A stretch of 16,634 nt of DNA from JAIRTY01 sp050257395 (GTDB lineage: Bacteria > Actinomycetota > Actinomycetes > Streptosporangiales > Streptosporangiaceae). Numbering within the stretch: the first letter of the stretch is position 1; every line of letters begins with the position of its first letter. The stretch is from contig JBLMWU010000169.1 of the NCBI GenBank assembly GCA_050257395.1, positions 1 through 16,634 of the forward strand, in the 5' to 3' direction. Below are positions 1-6,500 of the stretch, piece by piece. Position numbers and translations under genes: made by a program. The notes beneath the pieces were generated by a model that had not been told where the DNA came from, searched no databases, and worked only from the letters and a program-made list of their open reading frames with translations.

Positions 1-1
1 C

Positions 2-697
2 CCCCCCGGCCGCAGCAAGCCAGCCACTCTGTGCAGCAGGTCCAGCGGCTATGCCGTGCAGACCCCGGTGGCCGGCGGGGCTTACAGCGTCATGATGGGC
101 GAATGGGGGGTCAAAGCTCCGCTCTGCCTGCACACCGATGGCGGCCCGGATTTCACGGTGACGGCTTCCGGCATCAACATGTCGACAGCCTGCGCCTTTC
201 CGGACATCACGGCTGCCGGAAGCAGGAATGGCATGCCCATCCGGCTGAGCAAACTGGGGCGGCCTATCAGCACCTGGCGCACCATCACCCCGGCGAAGGG
301 TGATTTCAACGTGGCCTACGACATCACCATCGGGCCGCATAAGACCTCGACGACGTGGGCCCACGGCGCGGAGGTGATGGTCTGGCTGACCACCCGCGGC
401 CACCCGGTCCCGCTCGGCCCCGTGGTCGCCAGGCACGTCCAGGTCAGCGGCTCGCTCTACACCGTGCACATGCTGCCCCGGCCGCCCCGCACCGATTACT
501 GGACCGTGGTGACCTTCGTGCGGGAGCAGCCGGCCCAGTCGGTCGCGAACCTGAACCTCGGCCGTGTCCTGCGCCTGGCCGAGAAGTTCGGCTCCATCCC
601 GGCCACGATGTACCTGGTGCGGGTGCAGGCGGGCATCGAGATCATCAAGGGCGGCCGCGGCTTTGCCACGACGTACTTCAGCTACCTGCACGGATAG
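2..697 (+). CDS. GH12 family glycoside hydrolase (endoglucanase fold), 5'-truncated by window edge
   Basis: Retaining glycoside hydrolase of family 12, whose members cleave beta-1,4-glucans and xyloglucan. The reading frame is open to the left edge, and residues just before the first internal GTG (56) match the paralogue at 14374-15198 (both carry KPATLCS), so the start and signal/anchor segment lie outside the window. GH12 marks seen: the EWG and LCLHTDGGPDF segment near the N-terminus, the nucleophile motif AEVMVWL (Glu codon 371-373), and the acid/base motif VQAGIE (Glu codon 638-640) followed by GGRGFATTYFS. The two Glu are 89 residues apart, close to the usual GH12 spacing. No carbohydrate-binding module follows. 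Family assignment rests on motif recognition; substrate is not known. A GC-rich hairpin follows the stop. Confidence 0.82.
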   Translation, partial: PPGRSKPATLCSRSSGYAVQTPVAGGAYSVMMGEWGVKAPLCLHTDGGPDFTVTASGINMSTACAFPDITAAGSRNGMPIRLSKLGRPISTWRTITPAKGDFNVAYDITIGPHKTSTTWAHGAEVMVWLTTRGHPVPLGPVVARHVQVSGSLYTVHMLPRPPRTDYWTVVTFVREQPAQSVANLNLGRVLRLAEKFGSIPATMYLVRVQAGIEIIKGGRGFATTYFSYLHG

Positions 698-710
698 CCC
701 CGGCCAGGAG

Positions 711-731
711 CCCGGCCGGGAAGCGGCCGGG
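711..731 (+). terminator. GC-only hairpin after the first GH12 gene
   Basis: CCCGGCC (711-717) and GGCCGGG (725-731) form a perfect 7-bp stem with a 7-nt loop, starting 14 nt after the GH12 stop. There is no U-tract, so it is not a classical intrinsic terminator; U-less hairpins have been proposed as terminators in actinobacteria. It may only attenuate read-through into the acyltransferase gene. Confidence 0.3.
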
Positions 732-767
732 CCCGGGCCGGTGAGCGGAAGACGGGGGAATGCCCGG

Positions 768-1745
768 GTGCGCCAGCATCACCAGGACGGGGTCCTCCTC
801 GCCGTGGCGCCGTCTGCCGCGCAGTGGGATGAGGTGTGCGCAGCGGCTCCTGGCGCGACGTTCTTCCACCGCTATGAGTTCCTGCGGTCGGTGGCGCCAC
901 CGCTGCGGTGCCGGTTCGTCCCGCTGCTGGTCTTACACCAGGGCAGGCCGGCTGGTGCCGCCCCCCTGCTCATCAAGCAGCTGGGCCCGTTCAGCTCCAT
1001 CAACTGGGTGCCGTTCCCCTATCTCGGCCCGCTCGTGCCGGAACCGCTGGTCCCGGCCACGCTGCGGGCCCTGCAAGCCGAGGCGCGCAGGCGGCGTGCT
1101 GTCAACCACCAGCAGTCCTTCTGCCGGGTCATCGGCGGCCCGCACGCCGACGGGTTCGCCGCCCGCACCGATCGCACCTTCGTCGTCCAGCTCAGCGGCC
1201 GGTCAGATGAGGACCTGCTGGGCGCGATGCACAACGGGCACCGCTGGCAGATCCGCCGGGCCCGGCGGGCCGGCTTCAGCGTGCAGCCGGCCCAGCCCGG
1301 CGATTTCCAGCTCATGGACGCCTGGCTCGACCAGATGTTCCGGAGCCGCGGCCAGCGCAACGGATACCCCGCCGGAGCCGCCCAGCGGGTCTTCGAGGGA
1401 CTCGGCACCAGCTCGAGATCGTTCACGCAGGCGGCCCGGATCGGCGGGCGGACGGTGGCGGTGCAGCTCACCCTGGCGGACGGCGAGCGGGCCCTCGGCT
1501 GGCAGATCGCGGTCGATCCCGAGTTCCGGGCTGAGCGGCCGCACGCGCTGCTGGTCTGGCGGGCGCTCCAGCAGGCCCGGGACATGGGCATCGCGGAGTT
1601 CGACATGGTGGGGGCGCCCAATGACGGCATTGCCGCCTACAAGGCGCGGTTCGGCGCGCGGGAGCGCTGCTACACGGTGCTGCACCAGCAGGCCGCGCTC
1701 CACCGGGCGGCACATTCCACCGCAAGACGGCTGAGGTGGGGCTAG
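768..1745 (+). CDS. FemAB/CelD-like GNAT-fold acyltransferase
   Basis: A 325-residue protein of the FemAB-like/BioF2-like acyltransferase group (double GNAT fold), which transfers an aminoacyl or acyl group to cell-wall or polysaccharide acceptors in the cytoplasm. Supporting features: an N-terminal half with FFHRYEFLRSV and PFPYLGPLVPEP, a central Arg-rich NGHRWQIRRARRAGF stretch typical of FemAB-like enzymes, and a C-terminal GAPNDGIAAYKARFGAR motif matching the family's (Y/F)KxxFG signature. No membrane segment is seen. Start chosen at GTG 768 because GGGGGA (754-759) lies 8 nt upstream; GTG 741 in the same frame is possible but has a poorer ribosome site. Codon 933-935 is TTA, the only in-frame TTA I found in the window. 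Acyl donor and acceptor are unknown; context suggests glycan modification. Confidence 0.75.
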   Translation: MRQHHQDGVLLAVAPSAAQWDEVCAAAPGATFFHRYEFLRSVAPPLRCRFVPLLVLHQGRPAGAAPLLIKQLGPFSSINWVPFPYLGPLVPEPLVPATLRALQAEARRRRAVNHQQSFCRVIGGPHADGFAARTDRTFVVQLSGRSDEDLLGAMHNGHRWQIRRARRAGFSVQPAQPGDFQLMDAWLDQMFRSRGQRNGYPAGAAQRVFEGLGTSSRSFTQAARIGGRTVAVQLTLADGERALGWQIAVDPEFRAERPHALLVWRALQQARDMGIAEFDMVGAPNDGIAAYKARFGARERCYTVLHQQAALHRAAHSTARRLRWG

Positions 1746-1785
1746 GAACACGCCGGCCGTACCTCGCAGACGGGGGAGGGTGCAC

Positions 1786-2541
1786 GTGCGGGAAAAAGCG
1801 ATGAAGCTGGTCGCCGGCGGCCCGCTGGAGTGGGCCGCCAGGGACGCGTACTACCGCTGGGTGGATGTCGCGCCCGCTGCGATCCTGGCGCCCCGGGTGG
1901 CGCGGGGCCGCACGTATGACCGGCTGACCGTGCAGATCGCCAGGCGGGCCCTGGCCGAGGGGGGCGGCTGCATCGATGTGGGCGCGAATGCCGGCCAGAT
2001 ACTCCGGAAGCTCGTGCGGGCATCCCCCGCGGGACCGCACTGGGCATTCGAGCCTATCCCGCGCTACACGCAGTGGCTGCGCCGGAAGTTCCCCGCGGTG
2101 ACCGTCAGCGACGTGGCGCTCTCGGACCACACCGGGGTGGCGGAATTCAACTACTACCCGGACGACCCGGCATACAGCAGCCTGCTCAGCCGGCCCGGTG
2201 TCGCCAGCGGGCAGCCGGCGAGGAAACTCCAGGTCCACGTGCGGCGGCTGGACGACTGCGTACCGGAAACAGCGCCCATCCGGTTCATCAAGATAGACGT
2301 CGAGGGGGCGGAGGCCGCGGTCCTCCGCGGTGCCGTCCGGACCCTCCGCACCACCAGGCCGGTCATCGTCTTTGAGTGCGAGCCGGAGAACCTGGGCAAC
2401 TGCCTGCCCGCGCTGGAACGGGCCGGCCTCCGGATCTCGCTGCTGGCCGAGTACGCCGCCGGCGTGCACCTGGATCCCGGCGACGCGGTGCAGGCCGGCC
2501 GCGAACGCGGCGAGTTCTATTACGTTGCCAGCGCCGCATAG
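1786..2541 (+). CDS. FkbM family SAM-dependent methyltransferase
   Basis: A 251-residue class I methyltransferase of the FkbM family, which O-methylates hydroxyls on sugars or small molecules using S-adenosylmethionine. Motif I for SAM is CIDVGANAGQ (residues 62-71). FEPIP follows as the acidic second-strand motif, and the family hallmark KIDVEGAE begins at residue 169, followed by FECEP. The length is normal for the family and there is no signal peptide. GTG 1786 is preferred because GGGGGAGGG (1772-1780) ends 5 nt before it; GTG 1780 would overlap that site and ATG 1801 is too far from it. It lies 40 nt after the acyltransferase gene and is probably co-transcribed. In polysaccharide clusters FkbM enzymes usually methylate one residue of the repeat unit; that role here is inferred. 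Confidence 0.85.
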   Translation: MREKAMKLVAGGPLEWAARDAYYRWVDVAPAAILAPRVARGRTYDRLTVQIARRALAEGGGCIDVGANAGQILRKLVRASPAGPHWAFEPIPRYTQWLRRKFPAVTVSDVALSDHTGVAEFNYYPDDPAYSSLLSRPGVASGQPARKLQVHVRRLDDCVPETAPIRFIKIDVEGAEAAVLRGAVRTLRTTRPVIVFECEPENLGNCLPALERAGLRISLLAEYAAGVHLDPGDAVQAGRERGEFYYVASAA

Positions 2542-2733
2542 CGGCAGCGTTCCCCGATAGCCGCTTAAACGGAGACCGGGCGGCGCCCGCCGTCATCTGC
2601 GGGCAGGTTTGCCGACATTGTACAGAGATTCCCTCCTGCTCGCAGGAAATCTGGTAACACCCAGCCTCGTGCATGCTTTTCCTGGCTCGGCCCTCATTCC
2701 CGGTTGATGCGCAGGCAATGGCCTTCGCCAGGA

Positions 2734-2854
2734 ATATTCGTGATGCTGATCACAGAGATAACCAGTAATGACTGCAGACAGTCGTGGTAGGTTACGCAAA
2801 GTAATCGCTACTGTAATTGGCTCCGCGGGTAACCAACTGGGCAACTATCAATAT
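2734..2854 (+). ncRNA. possible structured leader RNA upstream of GT2 operon (unassigned)
   Basis: The outer strands ATATT[CGT]GAT (2734-2744) and ATCAATAT (2847-2854) can close a helix of 8 pairs with a 3-nt bulge. Inside it are TAACC/GGTTA (2759-2763/2790-2794), GACTG/CAGTC (2770-2774/2779-2783) and GTTAC-GCAAA-GTAAT (2791-2805, one wobble pair). The strings CACAG (2751-2755), AACC (2760-2763) and ACGCAAAG (2794-2801) resemble short conserved strings of c-di-GMP-I riboswitches with similar spacing. However, the outer part of the aptamer's first hairpin (GGC/GCC in the family) does not pair here and the loop is not GNRA. I therefore report a candidate structured RNA, not a riboswitch call. 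Confidence 0.2.
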
Positions 2855-2918
2855 GGAGCACGGCTACTCGCATATCCGGCGGAAAGCACGCATGGAATGC
2901 GAACTGCACGGCGGCTCT

Positions 2919-2951
2919 CCAGGGTCCAGCTTTGCCAGGCCCTGGGCTTTT
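2919..2951 (+). terminator. intrinsic-terminator-like hairpin in the leader
   Basis: CCAGGG (2919-2924) pairs perfectly with CCCTGG (2940-2945) across a 15-nt loop. The stem is followed by GC and then TTTT (2948-2951), the only T-run after a GC stem in this gap. It lies about 145 nt before the GT2 start, so it could attenuate transcription of the operon, or simply end read-through from the FkbM gene. Confidence 0.35.
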
Positions 2952-3094
2952 GCCATCCCAGCCGGCGGTAAGCCTGCGCCAGTGACGGGGATCGGCTGGC
3001 ACACGCGGAGCCACGCCTTCCGGGCTGCAGCCTGCAGACGGTAGCGACGAGCCATCGTTTTCGAGCCCGCCTGAAAAGTTCCGGAAGGAGTGTA

Positions 3095-3985
3095 ATGACT
3101 GTTCAGGCAAATTCCGACTCGTGGCCGCGCATATCGGTTGTCATTCCAGCCCTCAACGAAGCCCGCAACCTGCCCTACCTCTTCGCACGGCTCCCGGCCG
3201 TGCTCCATGAAGTGATCCTGGTCGACGGGCGCTCGGAGGATGACACCATCGCGGTCGCACAGGCGCTGCGGCCCGGCATCCGGATCGTCAAGCAGACGAG
3301 ACGGGGGAAGGGAAATGCCCTGGCCTGCGGGTTCGCCGCCGCCACCGGTGACATCATCGCCATGGTCGATGCCGACGGCTCAGCGGACCCCGGCGAGATC
3401 CCCGCATTCGTGAAAGCCCTCCTCAACGGGGCCGACTTCGCGAAAGGCACCCGCTTCGGGCATGAAAAGGCGGGCAGCGCCGACCTTACCCGGCTGCGCA
3501 GCCTCGGGAACAGGGCGCTCAGCTTCCTGGTGAATGTCATCTATAACACCCGGTATTCGGATCTCTGCTACGGCTACAACGCCTTCTGGCGGGAGATCCT
3601 CCCGGTGCTGGGCCTCAGTGCCTCTCCGCCGCCGGGGCGCACCGGGACGGTGAGCCAGCCGAGCGGCATGCCCTGGGGCGATGGCTTCGAGGTCGAGACC
3701 CTCATCAACATACGGGTCGCCATCGCGGGCCTGGCGGTGACCGAGGTGCCGAGTTTCGAGCACCCGAGAATCCACGGCGTCAGCAATCTCAACGTGCTCG
3801 CGGACGGGCTGAGGGTGCTGCGGGCGATCTTCTCCGAATACTCCCGGTCGCGCCACCGGCCTGCGCGGGACCGGGCCTGGGCCGTCAGGTCCCCCGCCAG
3901 CAGGGCGGGCGCCCTCAGGCCCGGCCCGCCCCCGGCCAGCGCGGACCACGCCCCCGAGTCGGTGGGCGAGGAAATCCGCCGGTAG
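3095..3985 (+). CDS. GT2 family glycosyltransferase (dolichol-phosphate-mannose-synthase-like)
   Basis: A 296-residue GT-A-fold family 2 glycosyltransferase that moves a sugar from a nucleotide donor, probably to polyprenyl phosphate or a lipid-linked intermediate on the inner membrane face. Seen: the strand-1 motif VVIPALNEARNLPYL, the donor-binding Asp in VDGRSEDDT (Asp44), the metal-binding DAD (residues 92-94) in MVDADGSADP, and the conserved WGDGFEVETLINIRVA and PSFEHPRIHGVSNL segments common in actinobacterial GT2 proteins. No clear C-terminal membrane pair is visible, unlike GtrB-type enzymes. The last ~45 residues are Pro/Arg/Ala-rich and probably disordered. ATG 3095 follows GGAAGGAG by 4 nt. 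It is the first gene after the 553-bp gap, so likely near the operon promoter. Sugar specificity cannot be read. Confidence 0.85.
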   Translation: MTVQANSDSWPRISVVIPALNEARNLPYLFARLPAVLHEVILVDGRSEDDTIAVAQALRPGIRIVKQTRRGKGNALACGFAAATGDIIAMVDADGSADPGEIPAFVKALLNGADFAKGTRFGHEKAGSADLTRLRSLGNRALSFLVNVIYNTRYSDLCYGYNAFWREILPVLGLSASPPPGRTGTVSQPSGMPWGDGFEVETLINIRVAIAGLAVTEVPSFEHPRIHGVSNLNVLADGLRVLRAIFSEYSRSRHRPARDRAWAVRSPASRAGALRPGPPPASADHAPESVGEEIRR

Positions 3986-4074
3986 CAGCGAGACCCGGAC
4001 CCCTACGTGATGCGCCCGCCCGAGGCCTGCCCCAGCCCGCTGACCTCGCGCAGGCGGCATCAGGAAGGCGCGAG

Positions 4075-5367
4075 ATGACCCCCAGCAAAACCGCCTCCGC
4101 GGTGGCGCGAGTCTGCCCGGGATCCGCCGGTGACGTGCCAGCCGGCCGGTCCGCCGAACGGCTGCCGGTCTGCCTTGTCGGCCCGGGGTGGCTGTTCACC
4201 TCGGGGATGAGCTACTACACCTGCCGCCTGGCCAGGGCCATGGCGGCACAGCACCAGGTCAGCGTCATCCTGCTGCGGCGGCTGCTGCCACGGCGCTGCT
4301 ACCCGGGCCGGCGGCGGGTCGGGCAGCCGCGGGCGCGCATGACCTACCCTCCCGGCGTCCCGGTGTGCGACGGAATCGACTGGTGGTGGGGGCTGTCCCT
4401 GCTGCGGGCGCTGGGCTTCCTGCGCGCGCAGCGGCCCGCGGTGCTGGCACTGCAATGGTGGACGGCTGCCGCCCTGCACACCTACCTGCTGCTCGCCGTG
4501 GCAGGGCGCCTGCTCGGCGCCCGGGTCGTGCTGGAGGTCCACGAGCTCCAGGATCCGGGCGAAGCGGGGCTCTCGCTCGTGCGCGGCTACGGGAGAGGGG
4601 GGCTGCGGCTGCTGCTGCGGCTCTGCCAGGGCTGCGTGCTCCACTCAGACGCTGACCGGCGGATGCTCGAGGACCGCGGCATGCCGCTGGACATGCCCGT
4701 CTCGATCAGCCCGCACGGCCCCTACGACCAGTACCGGGAGACCGTTCCCGGCGACCCGGCCGCCGCCGCCGCGATCGCCGCGGTGCGGGAAGCACCGCGG
4801 CCCGCGGTCACGAACCTGCTGTTCTTCGGGGTCATCCGCCCGTACAAGGGCCTCGACGACCTGCTGGCCGTCTTCAGCGGGCTGTCCCGGCAGGAGGCCG
4901 CCGGTCTCTGGCTCACCGTGGTGGGCGAGACCTGGGGCGGCTGCACCGAGCCGGCCCGGCTCATCGAGGCGAGCCCGCACCGCGACCGGATCACCTTCGT
5001 CAACAGCTACGTGCCCGACGAGGTCGCCGCGGCCGCGTTCGGGCATGCGGATGTCGTCGTGCTGCCCTACCACCGGTCAGCGAGCAGCGGCCCGCTGCAC
5101 GTGGCGATGAGCTGGGGACTGCCCGTCGTGGTGACGGAGGTCGGCGGGCTGCCGGAGGCGGCGCGCGGCTACGGCGGCGCCGTGTTCGTGCCGCCCCGCG
5201 ACACCGCCATGCTCAAGGCCGGGATCATGCGGGCCGCCGGGCTGGCCGGGCAGAAGTTCACCGACCCCGGCGACTGGGCCCGGACCGTGACCGCCATCCT
5301 CACGGCGGCTGAGGTGACCGCCGAGGGACCGACCCCGCCGGCGGCGGCCGTGAGGGCAGCCCGGTGA
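4075..5367 (+). CDS. GT4-type (GT-B fold) glycosyltransferase with atypical EX7E motif
   Basis: A 430-residue GT-B-fold glycosyltransferase with a family-4-like C-terminal domain, expected to be cytoplasmic or membrane-associated. The N-terminal domain starts at VCLVGPGWLFTSGMSYYTCRLA (about residue 32) after a disordered tail. The C-terminal donor domain shows LLFFGVIRPYKGLDDLL, VPDEVAAAAFGHADVVVLPYH and SSGPLHVAMSWGLPVVVTEVGGLPE. The usual E-X7-E pair is replaced by Ser and Val, as in a subset of GT4 proteins with an SASG-type motif; I expect it to be active but this is unproven. ATG 4075 has GGAAGG (4063-4068) 6 nt upstream. The 89-bp gap to the GT2 gene shows nothing notable. Its GTGA end overlaps the next start, implying translational coupling. 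Confidence 0.85.
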   Translation: MTPSKTASAVARVCPGSAGDVPAGRSAERLPVCLVGPGWLFTSGMSYYTCRLARAMAAQHQVSVILLRRLLPRRCYPGRRRVGQPRARMTYPPGVPVCDGIDWWWGLSLLRALGFLRAQRPAVLALQWWTAAALHTYLLLAVAGRLLGARVVLEVHELQDPGEAGLSLVRGYGRGGLRLLLRLCQGCVLHSDADRRMLEDRGMPLDMPVSISPHGPYDQYRETVPGDPAAAAAIAAVREAPRPAVTNLLFFGVIRPYKGLDDLLAVFSGLSRQEAAGLWLTVVGETWGGCTEPARLIEASPHRDRITFVNSYVPDEVAAAAFGHADVVVLPYHRSASSGPLHVAMSWGLPVVVTEVGGLPEAARGYGGAVFVPPRDTAMLKAGIMRAAGLAGQKFTDPGDWARTVTAILTAAEVTAEGPTPPAAAVRAAR

Positions 5368-6500
5368 GGGTCGCGCAGGTCGTCTCCTCCTACGCGCCCC
5401 GGATCGGGGGGGTGGAAACACACGTCCGCCGCCTCGCCGAAGGGCTGGCCGACGCGGGAGACCGGGTCGTGGTGCTCACCCACCAGGCCGGCGGGGCCGC
5501 CGCCGAGGAGCGGCTCGGCCCCGTGCGGGTGCTGCGGTTCCCGCTGAGCGTGAGCTCCCGCAACTACGAGCTGTCGCTGCCCCTGTTCCGCTACCTGAAG
5601 GCGCACGCGCCGGAATTCGACATCGCCCACGTGCACAGCTACCACACGCTGGTCGGCCACGCCGCTGTCCGGGCCGGCCTGCCCTACGTCTTCACCACGC
5701 ACTGCGCGGGGACCGGCCACACCCGCTTCCGCGCGCTCCTGTACCGGCTCTACCGTCCCGCGGGCAGCCGGCTGCTGCGCGAGGCGCGCGCCGTCGTCTG
5801 CGTCTCCGACGCCGAGCGCGACTGGCTGGGCCGGGACTTCCCGCTCGCGGCCGGGAAGACCGTCACGATTCCCAACGGGACCGACCGGGACCTGGCCGCG
5901 CCGCGGCACGGGCCTGCGGCGCAGGCCCGCTGCCAGCTCCCGCCGGGCGTCCCGGTGGTGCTCACCGTCGGGCGGCTGGAGCGGTACAAGAACGTCGACC
6001 TGGTCATCGACGCCTTCCGGGCGCTTGCCTGCGAGGCGGCCCTCATCGTGGTGGGCGACGGTCCCGACCGGGCCCGCCTGGAGCGGTACGCGCAGGCCAC
6101 CGCGCCGGGCGCGCCGGTGATCTTCGCGGGCCGGGTCCCCGACCCGGTGCTGGCGGGCCTGCTCGCGCAGGCGCACGTGGTCACCTCGGCCAGCGACCAT
6201 GAGGCCTTCGGGCTGACCCTGGCGGACGGGCTCGCCGCGGGCGCCCGGGTGGTGGCGTCCGGCATCCCGGCCCATGCCGAGCTCGCCGGCCGGGTGGGCC
6301 CGGACGCGCCGATCGCGCTGGCCGACCCGCGGGACCGGGAGCAGTTCACCGGGCTGCTGGCGGCGGCCCTGCGCGCGGGCAGGGTCCGGGTCCCCGACGT
6401 CAAGCTGCCCAGCTGGGCGGACGTCGCCGCGGACACGCGTGAGCTGTACTCGCGGGTCCTCGAGCAGGCCCGCTGCCAGCCGCCCGGGGGCCGGACGTGA
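5364..6500 (+). CDS. GT4 family glycosyltransferase
   Basis: A 378-residue GT-B glycosyltransferase of family 4, likely retaining, adding a sugar to the lipid-linked oligosaccharide in the cytoplasm. The acceptor domain starts with VAQVVSSYAPRIGGVETHVRRL, the classic GG(V/I)E start of GT4 enzymes, and contains FDIAHVHSYH and AVVCVSDAERDWL, then the hinge motif TIPNGTD. The donor domain has VVLTVGRLERYKNVDLVIDAF, IVVGDGPDRARLE and SASDHEAFGLTLADGLAAG, where the E-X7-E pair reads Glu280/Asp288, a tolerated variant. GTG 5364 overlaps the preceding stop by 4 bp, and its own stop overlaps the next start by 4 bp, so the enzyme is made in step with its neighbours. Sugar donor unknown. Confidence 0.88.
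   Translation: MRVAQVVSSYAPRIGGVETHVRRLAEGLADAGDRVVVLTHQAGGAAAEERLGPVRVLRFPLSVSSRNYELSLPLFRYLKAHAPEFDIAHVHSYHTLVGHAAVRAGLPYVFTTHCAGTGHTRFRALLYRLYRPAGSRLLREARAVVCVSDAERDWLGRDFPLAAGKTVTIPNGTDRDLAAPRHGPAAQARCQLPPGVPVVLTVGRLERYKNVDLVIDAFRALACEAALIVVGDGPDRARLERYAQATAPGAPVIFAGRVPDPVLAGLLAQAHVVTSASDHEAFGLTLADGLAAGARVVASGIPAHAELAGRVGPDAPIALADPRDREQFTGLLAAALRAGRVRVPDVKLPSWADVAADTRELYSRVLEQARCQPPGGRT

Larger units (their letters stand above)
2542..3094 (+). other. 553-bp AT-richer intergenic region (candidate promoter/leader)
   Basis: No convincing gene. Reading frames here lack a ribosome site and recognisable domains. About 2590-2880 is clearly more AT-rich than the flanking genes. Hairpins visible: CGGGC/GCCCG (2577-2581/2585-2589); GATT..TCCTG-CTCG-CAGGA-AATC (2627-2651); GACTG-CAGA-CAGTC (2770-2783); and a terminator-like stem at 2919-2951. 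GTAAT occurs three times (2765, 2801, 2813). GGCTGCAGCC near 3024 is a perfect palindrome. No confident -35/-10 pair could be read. It ends in a strong GGAAGGAG (3083-3090) before the GT2 gene. Its position before the long glycosyltransferase operon suggests that operon's promoter and leader are here. Confidence 0.55.

Noticed and set aside
1468..2469. Long open frame on the minus strand (333 codons) opposite the acyltransferase and FkbM genes
   Set aside because: Pro/Arg/Gly-rich translation with no domain; it is the mirror of two well-supported + strand genes, an expected artefact of high GC.
2768..2971. Possible small + strand gene of 67 codons in the large gap
   Set aside because: No ribosome site before its ATG, no recognisable domain, and it runs through the terminator-like stem.
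2542..3094. Remnant of a decayed gene or insertion sequence in the gap
   Set aside because: No terminal inverted repeats, target duplication, or recognisable broken protein was seen in any frame.
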